DNA of 64,000 bases from Candidatus Phosphoribacter hodrii. GTDB taxonomy: Bacteria > Actinomycetota > Actinomycetes > Actinomycetales > Dermatophilaceae. A model generated the notes under the pieces. The model had not been told where the DNA came from. It saw only the letters and a list, made by a program, of their open reading frames with translations, and did no database searches. The position numbers and the translations under genes are program-made. Of the stretch, positions 26,194 through 34,500 are shown in pieces; the stretch's first letter is position 1; the number at the start of each line of letters is the position of its first letter. The DNA lies in NCBI GenBank assembly GCA_016707175.1, contig JADJIB010000001.1:372001-436000 (forward strand). Direction: 5' to 3'.

Positions 26194-26901
26194 ATGAGCG
26201 ACGTGGGCAACACGCCCCCAGGGGAGTCAGCACCAGACCCGGTGGGTATGCCGCCCGCCCCCGACGAGTTCGCAACCACGGTGCTGCCGACTGCGGTCCC
26301 GGACGCTCCCGCCGCGTTTCCCCCGCCGGCCTACCCGCCGCCGGGCGGAGCGGCATACCCCACTGCCGCCTATCCTCAGCAGCCCTATCCAGGCCAGGCC
26401 TACCCGCAGCAGCCGTACCCGCAACAGACCTACCCGCAACAGACTTACCCCCAGCAGTCCTACCCGCCGCCCGCGGCATACCCTCCGCCGGCGGCATACC
26501 AGGGGCAGCAGCCGAGCTACCCGCAACAGGGCGCCTCGTACCCGAGCCAGCAGCCTTATCCCGGCCAACAGCCGTACGCCAGCCAACAGCCCTGGCCGGC
26601 ACAGCAGCCCTATGGGTATGCCGCGCCCGGCTACCCGGCGCCGACCGCCACAACGGTCGCCCCCAGCAACGTGTCGGCCGCAGTCCTGCTCATCATCTCG
26701 ATCATCGCGATCATCGCCACCGGCATCATCGGGCCGCCCAGCGGGGTCATGGCGGTCATGTCGCTCGCGCGAAACAAGAGCGAGCCGGAGCGAGCCGCCC
26801 GCACGGCGACCCGCGGCTGGATCACCTTCGCGATCAACGCGGTCATCGGCCTGTTCGTGTTGGTGTGGTTCCTCTGGTGGCTCGGCAATCGGAACCGATG
26901 A
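26194..26901 (+). CDS. Pro/Gln/Tyr-rich membrane protein (DUF4190-like tail)
   Basis: 235 residues from ATG at 26194 (GGAG upstream). Residues about 45-150 are a low-complexity tract of YPQQPYPQQ / AYPPP units; the C-terminal 75 residues have two membrane segments (AAVLLIISIIAIIATGIIG; WITFAINAVIGLFVLVWFLW) with MSLARNKSEPERA between, similar to DUF4190-type proteins. The tract is cytoplasmic or periplasmic and probably sticky. The stop overlaps the start of the XPB helicase gene (ATGA). Confidence 0.8.
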   Translation: MSDVGNTPPGESAPDPVGMPPAPDEFATTVLPTAVPDAPAAFPPPAYPPPGGAAYPTAAYPQQPYPGQAYPQQPYPQQTYPQQTYPQQSYPPPAAYPPPAAYQGQQPSYPQQGASYPSQQPYPGQQPYASQQPWPAQQPYGYAAPGYPAPTATTVAPSNVSAAVLLIISIIAIIATGIIGPPSGVMAVMSLARNKSEPERAARTATRGWITFAINAVIGLFVLVWFLWWLGNRNR

Positions 26902-28556
26902 CCGGCGGGCCGCTCATCGTCCAGAGCGACAAAACCCTCTTGCTGGAGGTCGACCACGAGGGAGCCGAGGCCGCGCGCCGCGACATCGCTCCGTTCGCCG
27001 AACTTGAGCGCGCTCCGGAACACATCCACACCTATCGCGTCACCCCGCTCGGGCTCTGGAACGCTCGTGCCGCCGGCCACGATGCCGAGCAGGTCATCGA
27101 CGCGCTCCTGCGACACAGCAGGTATGCCGTGCCGCAGGGCCTTCTCGTCGACATCGCCGAGACGATGGCCCGCTACGGGCGATTGACGATCGAGAAGGAC
27201 CCGGCCCACGGGCTGGTCCTGCGCACGACCGACCGGCCGGTCCTCGAGGAGGTGCTGCGGCACCGCCGCATCGAGCCGCTCCTCGGCGAGCGAGTGGACC
27301 CCGACACGATCCTCGTCCACCCGTCCGAGCGCGGGCATCTCAAGCAGCAGCTGCTCAAAATCGGTTGGCCCGCAGAGGATTTGGCTGGCTACGTCAACGG
27401 CGAAGCCCACCCGATCACGCTGCGCGAGGACGGCTGGGTGATGCGCCCCTACCAACGCCAAGCCGTCGAAGGGTTCTGGCACGGCGGGTCCGGGGTCGTC
27501 GTACTGCCCTGCGGTGCGGGCAAGACCATCGTCGGCGCAGGAGCAATGGCTGCCGCAGGTGCGACGACGCTCATCCTCGTCACCAACACGGTCGCCGCCC
27601 GGCAGTGGAAGGACGAGCTGCTGCGGCGAACCTCGTTGACCGAGAAGGAGATCGGCGAATACTCGGGGACCCGCAAAGAGATCCGACCGGTCACCATCGC
27701 GACCTATCAAGTGCTCTCGGTCCGCCGCCGCGGGGTCTATCCGCACCTGGAGTTGCTCGACGCGCGCGACTGGGGGCTTGTCGTCTACGACGAGGTCCAC
27801 CTGCTCCCCGCGCCGATCTTCCGAATGACGGCCGACCTGCAGGCCCGGCGCCGCCTCGGCCTCACCGCCACCCTCGTGCGCGAGGACGGCCGCGAGGGCG
27901 ACGTCTTCTCGCTCATCGGCCCCAAGCGCTTCGACGCGCCGTGGAAGGACATCGAGGCGCAGGGCTGGATCGCTCCCGCGGACTGCGTCGAAGTGCGGGT
28001 CACGCTCGGGCAGGCCGAGCGGATGGCGTATGCCGTCGCCGAGGCCGACGAGCGCTATCGGCTCGCCTCCTGCACCCCCGCGAAGGAGCGGGTCGTGCAA
28101 GACCTGGTGGCACGGCATACCGGAGAGCCGACTCTCGTCATCGGGCAGTATCTCGACCAACTCGACACTCTCGCAGAGCGATTGGATGCGCCTCTGATCA
28201 CCGGGGAAACGACGGTGGCCGAGCGGCAACGACTCTTCGAGGCGTTCCGGTCCGGCGAGGTCGGGCTGCTGGTCGTCAGCAAGGTGGCCAACTTCTCGAT
28301 CGACCTGCCTGAGGCGTCGGTGGCGATCCAGGTGTCTGGGACCTTCGGGTCACGCCAGGAGGAGGCCCAACGCCTCGGCCGGGTGCTGCGGCCCAAGGGC
28401 GACGGGCGGACGGCGCACTTCTACACGATCGTCTCGCGCGACACCATCGACGCCGACTATGCCGCGCATCGGCAACGGTTCCTCGCCGAGCAGGGCTACG
28501 CCTATCGGATCGTCGATGCCGACGACCTGAGTCAGGACCCCGACGGCCGCCGGTAG
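26898..28556 (+). CDS. XPB-type DNA repair helicase
   Basis: 552 residues; ATG at 26898 overlaps the preceding stop. An N-terminal XPB domain (GGPLIVQSDKTLLLEVDH) is followed by SF2 helicase motifs: PYQRQAVEGFW, Walker A VLPCGAGKTIVGA, motif II VVYDEVHLLPA (DEVH), GLTATLVREDGREGDVF, then domain 2 with LVVSKVANFSIDLPEASVAI and QRLGRVLRPKGDG. It matches bacterial XPB, a 3'-5' DNA translocase. Its usual WYL-like partner is encoded at 22680. Confidence 0.94.
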   Translation: MTGGPLIVQSDKTLLLEVDHEGAEAARRDIAPFAELERAPEHIHTYRVTPLGLWNARAAGHDAEQVIDALLRHSRYAVPQGLLVDIAETMARYGRLTIEKDPAHGLVLRTTDRPVLEEVLRHRRIEPLLGERVDPDTILVHPSERGHLKQQLLKIGWPAEDLAGYVNGEAHPITLREDGWVMRPYQRQAVEGFWHGGSGVVVLPCGAGKTIVGAGAMAAAGATTLILVTNTVAARQWKDELLRRTSLTEKEIGEYSGTRKEIRPVTIATYQVLSVRRRGVYPHLELLDARDWGLVVYDEVHLLPAPIFRMTADLQARRRLGLTATLVREDGREGDVFSLIGPKRFDAPWKDIEAQGWIAPADCVEVRVTLGQAERMAYAVAEADERYRLASCTPAKERVVQDLVARHTGEPTLVIGQYLDQLDTLAERLDAPLITGETTVAERQRLFEAFRSGEVGLLVVSKVANFSIDLPEASVAIQVSGTFGSRQEEAQRLGRVLRPKGDGRTAHFYTIVSRDTIDADYAAHRQRFLAEQGYAYRIVDADDLSQDPDGRR

Positions 28557-29264
28557 ACCGCCAATGGATCGGCCTCGACGGTCTCGACCAAGGACTCGAC
28601 CAACGGCTCGGGCTCGACCAACGGCTCCGGCTCGACCAACGGGCTCCGACGCGACCTCGCTCGCCGCCTCCTGCTCGGGGAGGGCGATCGGCGCAAGGCG
28701 GGGCACGGGTCCGAACCCGATCCGCAGGAAAACCCAACACAGGATCGCGCCGAACATTGCCACCAACGCCCACGCGGCGAACGACCCGTTGAGACCACTC
28801 AGGTTGCTGTCGCCGATATACATGGAGAGCGACCCGCGCATGGACTCCCGAGCGAGGATGAGCCACGGGCCGATCGCCGTGAGGACCATCGACATGACCA
28901 CCCCGAGCGCCGCCAGCGAGCGAATCCCAACCTGCCGTCGCTGGCCGGCCCACAGCACTGCGACTCCGGCCGCGCCGATCAGGCCCAGGATTGGCAATTC
29001 AAACGTCAGGGTGGCGTTGCCCATCCCAAACAGCAAGCCGAGGTAGATGCGGCCGAGGCCGCCGACCTGACCGCCGGGCCCCTCCTGACTGATGGGGTTG
29101 CCTGCGTCGTCGTAGACCTGGACGTCCGTGGGGAACTGCGCGTCCGTCAGGGACAGATAGACGACGACCATCCACAGAGCTGGCACGGCCAACAACGCCC
29201 ATGCCAGCCACATCGGCGCCACCCTGCGCAGCAACGCGCCGACATCGACCCCCTGAGTCTGCAT
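28532..29264 (-). CDS. hypothetical membrane protein with a frameshift in its tail
   Basis: From ATG at about 29264 (a GTG at 29273 is possible) the frame gives several membrane segments (MWLAWALLAVPALWMVVVYL, LGLIGAAGVAVLWAG, LGVVMSMVLTAIGPWLIL, FAAWALVAMFGAILCWVFL). Near 28641 the plus strand has ggg where the neighbouring 18-bp repeats have gg; correcting one base lets the protein continue as EPLVEPEPLVEPEPLVESLV and end at 28532, slightly inside the XPB stop. Uncorrected, it runs antisense through XPB. The acidic repeat tail makes the corrected version convincing. Function unknown. Confidence 0.6.
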
Positions 29265-29299
29265 GGCCAGCACGGTACGCCCAGGTCCACCCTTGGAGC

Positions 29300-30940
29300 T
29301 CATGGCGCGGTGTGTGAAGTCCAAGTGTGGCCGTCCCAGTACCTGAGTCGGGCGACGCCATGCGGGTCGGGATACCACGCCGCTGGGACCTGGGTCGCCG
29401 ACGGAGGCGGGCCAGAGTCTCCAACTGGACGCTCCGACCGACTCAACGGCTCGATGGAGGTCGTCTGGTCTGGCTGGCTCAACGGTTCACTGGCGACCGC
29501 CTCAGGAGCCGAGGTCGGCCCAGGGTTTGAACCCTCACCTGGGGATTCCATTGGCTCCACGAAATCGTCTGACGGTAGCGTTCCTTCATCTGCAAGGAGC
29601 ACTGAATCCTCGGCGTCCTCAACCGCATCCCCGTCGGAATCAACCGCATCGCTCAGCGCTTCAAGAGCCTCAGCGGCCGCGTCGGCTGCAGGCTCAGGAG
29701 TCTTTCGGTCGACCGACCCCGAGGCGCGCCATTCGATAGCCTCGGGGCTATCCGTGAATTCTAGGAGCATCGCTCCGGCGATGGTCGAGAGTTCAGCGCG
29801 AACCTCGGCCGGCGTTGCGTAGAAGAACTCCCGACGTGGATTCACAAAATTCACCTTACGATGCGCCAGCGATTGGTGTAGGCGAGTTTCAAGGCTCACC
29901 GCATCCTCCGAGAAGATCATGGCGTGAATATCGAATCGGAATGGCACGCTGGCGTCACCGAGTTCCATGACCCGAGCGTAAGGATCGAGCCTGCGCGTCA
30001 TTCCAATCTTGACCATATCTGGCCCGAATGCCCCTATGTTCGAGATGACGTACACATGCCCCGTACGGATGTTGGCCGCGCGACGCTCGACGCCTGATAT
30101 CGATGCCGAAATTTCAGCCAATTTTGCTTCGGCAAAACGGATCGACTCCGCGTCGGAGGGATCCAGCTTCGAGAGAAGCCCCCGGTAGTGCTCCTGCTCC
30201 TTCTTGAGCTTCCCCAACTCGGCCAACATCTCGGCGGCCGCTCGCTTCTGCTCTCGGAGTTCAGCCCGACGCTCCCGTTCGGCCTCCTTCTCCTCCTGCT
30301 TCTTCACCATGAAATCAGCGGTCAGCTCGATCTCATACAGGCGCAGCCGGTGATATTCCGGCGCCACCCGAATGGACATCATCTTTCCAAGCCGCTCGAT
30401 AGCCACGGCGGCCTTTTCGAGGCGACTATTCGCCCCCGACCGGGTGTGTGGACGAACCGCCCTCACCAGGGCGTCCGCTTCCGCGTTGTACGCCCTCAAC
30501 ATCAGCGTCGACATGTCCTTCACCATCTTGCGGCCCTGGGCCGCAGAGTTGTTGACAGTCCAGGCTGACGCCGATTCGATGGCCCGACCCGATCGAATCA
30601 GGTCCTTCATCCTGCGCTGGGCCTCAGTCAAGGCAGCCTTGTAGGCCACCGCGTCGTCGAGCGGATGCCGGTAGACATAGAAGCCAGTCTCTTCGAGGGC
30701 CGCCGCGTCGAGGTCATCAGCCAACTTCTCACGGATTCGCTGCTCTTCAGCAATCGCCTTGGTGACGGCGTCCTGGGCCGCTGCAGCGGCCGCCTTGGTA
30801 GAGCGGAGTTGGGCCTGCCACGTCGCGATTTCAGCAGAGAGCCGCACAGCGTCTGTGCCTTGAAGATGAGCCACCCACTGAGTGAGCCGAGCCACCTCAG
30901 CTTCCAGTTCCTCAATCTTCTTGCCCGATCCGAAAACCAT
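29300..30940 (-). CDS. DUF4041 - T5orf172 (GIY-YIG) - DUF2510 fusion protein
   Basis: 546 residues from ATG at 30940 (GAAGGGA upstream). An N-terminal coiled coil (IEELEAEVARL onward) leads into a DUF4041 region (about 85-260, with TGFYVYRHPLDDAVAYK and SVAPEYHRLRLYEIELTADF-like sequence), another coiled coil (EEKEAERERRAELREQKRAA), and a T5orf172/GIY-YIG domain (about 290-380: GHVYVISNIGAF, VKIGMTRRLDPYARV, ETRLHQSLAHRKVNFVN, REFFYAT). After a long acidic linker the last 30 residues are DUF2510 (PAAWYPDPHGVARLRYWDG). DUF4041-T5orf172 proteins are phage- and island-associated putative nucleases; the DUF2510 tail is an actinobacterial addition. Base composition is lower in GC than its neighbours, a sign of transfer. 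Confidence 0.85.
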   Translation of the reverse strand: MVFGSGKKIEELEAEVARLTQWVAHLQGTDAVRLSAEIATWQAQLRSTKAAAAAAQDAVTKAIAEEQRIREKLADDLDAAALEETGFYVYRHPLDDAVAYKAALTEAQRRMKDLIRSGRAIESASAWTVNNSAAQGRKMVKDMSTLMLRAYNAEADALVRAVRPHTRSGANSRLEKAAVAIERLGKMMSIRVAPEYHRLRLYEIELTADFMVKKQEEKEAERERRAELREQKRAAAEMLAELGKLKKEQEHYRGLLSKLDPSDAESIRFAEAKLAEISASISGVERRAANIRTGHVYVISNIGAFGPDMVKIGMTRRLDPYARVMELGDASVPFRFDIHAMIFSEDAVSLETRLHQSLAHRKVNFVNPRREFFYATPAEVRAELSTIAGAMLLEFTDSPEAIEWRASGSVDRKTPEPAADAAAEALEALSDAVDSDGDAVEDAEDSVLLADEGTLPSDDFVEPMESPGEGSNPGPTSAPEAVASEPLSQPDQTTSIEPLSRSERPVGDSGPPPSATQVPAAWYPDPHGVARLRYWDGHTWTSHTAP

Positions 30941-31342
30941 TGGCCCATCCCTTCGACGAACTACTTGTGCCACCGTAGCGGCCCTCGACCTTCCACCTAG
31001 GACTGAGGCGGACGCCGGTTGCACACCGCTTGTTGTATGCCGATGGCACCGGTGATGAGCACGACCGTCGTGTGGAGTTGTCCCTTGCGTTCCGTGCGCA
31101 CGCGGCGGCGAACTCGACGTTTGCTTCCGCACACCCACAGGATGGTCACAGGTTGCCCTCAGCCAACGCCCAACCGCCGAAGGTGCAGTAAAGGGAGCCG
31201 CCAGACCGGCGGAATCCGCTGGCTATAGACGAAAGTATGGTGCATAGTTTTGGCCGCGACAAACGCTCTACACCGGTACTCACCATATCAGTAAATCATC
31301 TATACGTTTTGTGACTATCGAGATAAAAAGTAAGAAGAATAT

Positions 31343-31942
31343 TTAGAAGTGGGTGGTGGGGTATTTATGTTTAAAGCGCCTCAAAAGGCCGCTGGAATTG
31401 TCTAGGTGCTGCGCTTCAAGGTAGGTAATGAAAGAGTCAATCAAATACTGCGAGCTGATTGCCTCAACCTCATTCCTGCAAGGGAAGGGAGTTATCCAGG
31501 TGCTTCGTTGCAACTGAAAACAGCCCATACATCGTAGCTGTCTGGTCAGATTACGGCGTGCAGATGCGTGCTTTTCAGGGATGTCATAAATGATCACTCG
31601 CCATGTTTTGTCCCAGACTGCTTGCGGCTGTATGGTAACATCGCTTAGTCGAATGCGTTTTAGGCGCCGGCGTGCCTTTTCGGTTATTTGCAGTCCGTGT
31701 TCGTAATCGCCCGCCAGGTAGCCTCTACTCTTCATGTAGTAGAGTATCCGGCGAACTTCTCTTTCTTGTTCGCGGTGATCGAGCTTGGAATAGAGAGCGT
31801 CGAACGGTTTTTTTAAGCCAATAAGTACGCCTGGTGCAAGTATCCCCGCAGAAACGAGGGCACCAAACGAGCCAATACGGATTAATTCATCAATAATTTT
31901 TGCGGTAGTATCTCTTTGGTGTATTTGCTCGACTGTTTTCAT
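31343..31942 (-). CDS. PaaX-like / winged-helix protein of CPR type
   Basis: 199 residues. The N-terminal half has a hydrophobic segment (SFGALVSAGILAPGVLIGLK) and a winged-helix-like part (VRRILYYMKSRGYLAGDYEH, then GLQITEKARRRLKRIRL). The C-terminal half (WDKTWRVIIYDIPEKHASAR, RNLTRQLRCMGCFQLQRSTW) is the ferredoxin-like fold shared by PaaX C-terminal regions and Cas2. Proteins of this build are, to my knowledge, frequent in Patescibacteria. There is no CRISPR array, so a Cas2 call is not warranted. The role is probably transcriptional. The start is behind a good promoter at 31951-31978. Confidence 0.72.
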   Translation of the reverse strand: MKTVEQIHQRDTTAKIIDELIRIGSFGALVSAGILAPGVLIGLKKPFDALYSKLDHREQEREVRRILYYMKSRGYLAGDYEHGLQITEKARRRLKRIRLSDVTIQPQAVWDKTWRVIIYDIPEKHASARRNLTRQLRCMGCFQLQRSTWITPFPCRNEVEAISSQYLIDSFITYLEAQHLDNSSGLLRRFKHKYPTTHF

Positions 31943-31950
31943 AGTTTACT

Positions 31951-31978
31951 ATTTTACTCGATAGTTATACAAAGTAAA
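31951..31978 (-). promoter_or_regulatory. sigma70-type promoter of the PaaX-like gene
   Basis: On the minus strand TTTACT (31978-31973), a 16-base spacer and TAAAAT (31956-31951) precede the ATG at 31942 by eight bases, so the mRNA would be leaderless or nearly so. Confidence 0.55.
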
Positions 31979-31999
31979 AATATGTAGGAAATGCTGTGG

Positions 32000-32084
32000 G
32001 GTGATGGGCGGTGTGGGGAGGTGGGAGATGGAGGTGGGGGGTGGGGGTAGGGCTGTGGAGCTGCGGGGGGGGGGGGGGGGGGGG
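32000..32084 (+). repeat. G-rich tract ending in a run of 20 G
   Basis: Multiple GGGG/GGGGGG blocks (32000-32060) lead into an uninterrupted G20 at 32065-32084. It sits in the divergent promoter region, directly upstream of the -35 box of the 32144 gene. It can form G-quadruplexes and is prone to slippage, in the cell and in sequencing. Confidence 0.9.
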
Positions 32085-32088
32085 TGGT

Positions 32089-32116
32089 TTGAGTTAGGGA
32101 AGCGGGCTGCTATACT
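32089..32116 (+). promoter_or_regulatory. sigma70-type promoter of the 32144 gene
   Basis: TTGAGT (32089-32094), 16-base spacer, TATACT (32111-32116), then a RBS GGGGAGGGG five bases before ATG 32144. The G20 run ends four bases before the -35 box. Confidence 0.6.
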
Positions 32117-32143
32117 ACGACTATATAGATTGGGGAGGGGCAT

Positions 32144-33025
32144 ATGAGTGATAGCCAACCAGAAGAAACGAGCGGTATAGTTACCAGCGATGGCGTTGTT
32201 TCTGAGCATTCAGGTTCGTCGAAGCGTCCTCACAGAATAAGGCTGTGGCTTCTTGTGGGAGTGGGGCTGCTCGCGTTGGTCGTGTTCGGTGTGTATTGGT
32301 ACGGCCAAAACATCAAACGAACTACGGCTGAAAATGCAGGGCAAGTCATCCAAAAGTTTGAGGGTTCTCTGCGTGGGGGCAAAGTAGCAGAAGGCAGCGG
32401 CTCTGTGCTTTCGGCCTACCAGTCAAAAGGCCAATCGTATTTTGTAAAACCCGAAAAAGCCCAGGCCATTACATACAAGGTTGCGCCTAACAAGGCAGAG
32501 AAAACATATAAAAAAGCTCGTCACATTCTAGACCGCCAGGGGCTAACCGGAAAACTTATCTCGAGCAAACAGGTAGGCACTACCCCTGGTATGTACTATG
32601 ACAATGAGTTCGTTCATTGCTACCTTGGTGCGCAGACAGATGAGAATAACAACGCGCTGTTGCACGTTGCTTGTGCAAATACCAAGGCTTATCAGGACGC
32701 AGAAAGGCAGCTACAGGTGTTTTACGATTTGTACGCTCAAAACAACCCAGACAAGAAAGCTATAGTGGGTATAACAATCTCTAGCCTAAAAGACAGCCTG
32801 AGCAAGGGCTATAAAACAGCAGAAATAACCATCGTGAAAGACAACACCTCCGAAGGTGCGGTGAACGCACTGTATTACCAGACGCCCGATGGCACCTGGC
32901 ACTACTTTAAGGCGACCTTACTGGAAATATACTGCGAGGAATACAACACGCCAGACATACAGAAGGCATTTATAGGCAAGCCTTGCTATGATGCCAATAT
33001 GAACTTCTCGAGCGTTAAGCCCTAG
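32144..33025 (+). CDS. single-pass membrane protein with extracytoplasmic domain, CPR-like
   Basis: 293 residues. A polar N-terminus is followed by one transmembrane helix (about 30-52: IRLWLLVGVGLLALVVFGVY) and a large outer domain rich in Lys, Tyr and Asn, with Cys pairs in FVHCYLGAQ, HVACANTKA, EIYCEEY and GKPCYDANM that could form disulfides. Codon use is AT-rich, unlike the host. I recognise the general style of Patescibacteria/Saccharibacteria hypothetical membrane proteins but no named family. Strong RBS and promoter upstream. Confidence 0.75.
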   Translation: MSDSQPEETSGIVTSDGVVSEHSGSSKRPHRIRLWLLVGVGLLALVVFGVYWYGQNIKRTTAENAGQVIQKFEGSLRGGKVAEGSGSVLSAYQSKGQSYFVKPEKAQAITYKVAPNKAEKTYKKARHILDRQGLTGKLISSKQVGTTPGMYYDNEFVHCYLGAQTDENNNALLHVACANTKAYQDAERQLQVFYDLYAQNNPDKKAIVGITISSLKDSLSKGYKTAEITIVKDNTSEGAVNALYYQTPDGTWHYFKATLLEIYCEEYNTPDIQKAFIGKPCYDANMNFSSVKP

Positions 33026-33114
33026 TCTGAGCCGGGGCATTCTATGTACGCAGGGGTCGTACATGGGCCTGCTAACCAAAAGCAGCATAACAGGGTAGTG
33101 CAAACCGAAAATGG

Positions 33115-33143
33115 TTGACTATAACGCATATTTAATGTAAAAT
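33115..33143 (+). promoter_or_regulatory. near-consensus sigma70 promoter
   Basis: TTGACT (33115-33120), exactly 17 bases, TAAAAT (33138-33143). Transcription would start near 33150; no open frame follows within 160 bases. Confidence 0.7.
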
Positions 33144-33149
33144 ATGCTG

Positions 33150-33312
33150 GTTCAGTGTGCCTATAAGGGTGGTTTCCGCTGTTAGAGTTGTTTTTTAGTG
33201 ACTCCGGTGTTGAGATGCTACGGCATGCGGTACATTAACAAATCAGACTGCACCATACACTTGCACCGACTGGCCTGCTTGTCAGCATAGCTGACAACTC
33301 TGCCAGTCTTTT
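33150..33312 (+). ncRNA. candidate small RNA, unknown family
   Basis: A transcript from the 33115-33143 promoter would run about 160 nt to a hairpin with a U tail. No long ORF lies in it. Internal dyads exist (for example around CGGCATGCGG). It matches no RNA family I can recall, including tRNA, tmRNA, SRP or 6S. It could also be a leader of a downstream gene lost at a junction. Confidence 0.35.
33268..33312 (+). terminator. rho-independent terminator of candidate RNA
   Basis: GACTGGC (33268-33274) pairs with GCCAGTC (33302-33308), with an inner stem GTCAGC-ATA-GCTGAC (33281-33295), followed by TTTT (33309-33312). Confidence 0.65.
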
Positions 33313-33561
33313 CGGCTCATGCACATTTTTCGACTGCGCTGCTCCCTTCGCCGTATTTAGATACGGCTCGGTCTGCTGCTCGCTCGAGAAGATGCACCTG
33401 AACTCGAAATGCACGCGTATGGATATGATATAGGTTTTATAAAACAAAGATTATTTTAAAACTAAAAAGAGCAACTCTTGTGTCACGATGTGGCCGCATG
33501 TAATCTTACAAAGATTCGTGCCTGCTTCGTGATGCAAGAGGCAAACTCTACCAGAAAGGAA

Positions 33562-33618
33562 TTTGAGCAACCCGCTCAAAGCCTCGTCACCCCGCGATTC
33601 GTGCCCCCAGAGCACGAA
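33562..33618 (+). promoter_or_regulatory. two tandem hairpins in the 5' region of the surface-protein gene
   Basis: TTTGAGC-N5-GCTCAAA (33562-33580) and TTCGTGC-N7-GCACGAA (33598-33618), both with 7-bp stems, precede the RBS GAAGGGAG of the 33649 gene. They may stabilise or regulate the message. Confidence 0.45.
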
Positions 33619-33648
33619 CGCACCCACATCTAGAAGGGAGAAACCCTG

Positions 33649-34500
33649 ATGTGGAAGCCCAACGCAAAGACCGTACGCCACCTAGTGGCGTCCGTGGCCA
33701 CAACCGGCGCGGCTCTCGCCGTCGCCTGGCACCTCGTCGGAACGGCCTCGGCCGCCCCGATCATGGGCACATCGGGCACGTCGAGCACGACCACGACCAC
33801 CACGACCACCACGACGGGCACGGCCGCTACGGTTGATCTCACAGTCACACCGCCTACGGCGTGCTACGTCGAAGATGTCTGGCCGGAAATCCCGACCAGC
33901 ATCACGAACGGTCTGGTTGCACAGGTGGTTGAATTTTCGATCTACGACGAGGCCGACGGGTCCTTCCTCATCGAGGACAGCCCCATCGTGATGGCTGCGA
34001 ACGAGACCATCCAGGTCACCTACGGTGACCAAATGTTCTTCGGTCATAACTACACCTTCACCCTGGTCGGGGTGACGGGGGGACGAGACTCGGCGAGTTT
34101 CAAAGTCCCGGGCTGGTGCACGGTCACATCGACCACCACCACCACGACCACCACGACGGGCACGAGCACGACGGGCACCAGCACGTCAAGCTCGACCTCG
34201 TCAAGCTCGTCGACCTCCCCGTCGTCGAGCTCGTCATCGTCGACCTCCCCGTCGACTGCCAAGGCCACGTCGAAGTCGAAATCGACCTCGACTAAGGCCA
34301 GTTCGGGCGCAACACGCCCCGCGGCAGGGCCTGGAGACCTCGACGACGGAACCGTCGCGATGGCCCCCATGGCCTACCATTCGAACGGCAGTTGGGCCTT
34401 CTGGGGCATCACCATCACCTTCGCGTTGGTGCTGTTGCTGGGCTACCTTGCCTACAAGCTCCGCGTCAGGGTCGTCAAGTTGAATGACGACCAGGACTAG
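33649..34500 (+). CDS. Thr/Ser-rich secreted, membrane-anchored surface protein
   Basis: 283 residues. A basic start and a signal segment (SVATTGAALAVAWHLVGTAS, then AAP) predict export. A T10 run follows, then a compact domain of about 100 residues with two Cys (PTACYVEDVWPEIPTS and VPGWCTV), a second Thr run, a Ser/Thr linker (STSSSTSSSSSTSP-type), and a C-terminal membrane helix (AFWGITITFALVLLLGYLAY) with a basic tail. This is the build of a stalked cell-surface protein. No LPXTG-type motif is visible before the helix, although a sortase-like gene follows. GC is about 62%, below host. Confidence 0.75.
   Translation: MWKPNAKTVRHLVASVATTGAALAVAWHLVGTASAAPIMGTSGTSSTTTTTTTTTTGTAATVDLTVTPPTACYVEDVWPEIPTSITNGLVAQVVEFSIYDEADGSFLIEDSPIVMAANETIQVTYGDQMFFGHNYTFTLVGVTGGRDSASFKVPGWCTVTSTTTTTTTTTGTSTTGTSTSSSTSSSSSTSPSSSSSSSTSPSTAKATSKSKSTSTKASSGATRPAAGPGDLDDGTVAMAPMAYHSNGSWAFWGITITFALVLLLGYLAYKLRVRVVKLNDDQD

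Larger units (their letters stand above)
33026..33648. other. non-coding stretch in the foreign segment
   Basis: About 620 bp without a convincing gene. It contains a strong promoter (33115-33143), a candidate ncRNA with terminator (to 33312), a hairpin GCCGTAT-TTAG-ATACGGC (33350-33367), and two hairpins near the next gene (33562-33618). Composition shifts from AT-rich to intermediate GC within it, around 33480-33560, so it may hide a junction. Confidence 0.6.

Noticed and set aside
31343..31942. The PaaX-like protein as Cas2
   Set aside because: The fold of the C-terminal half is shared, but there is no CRISPR array, no cas1 and an extra N-terminal winged-helix part.
33150..33480. tRNA, tmRNA, SRP or 6S RNA in the foreign intergenic region
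   Set aside because: No cloverleaf, no T-loop GGTTCGA with paired arms, no tag ORF and no SRP Alu/S-domain loop could be fitted.
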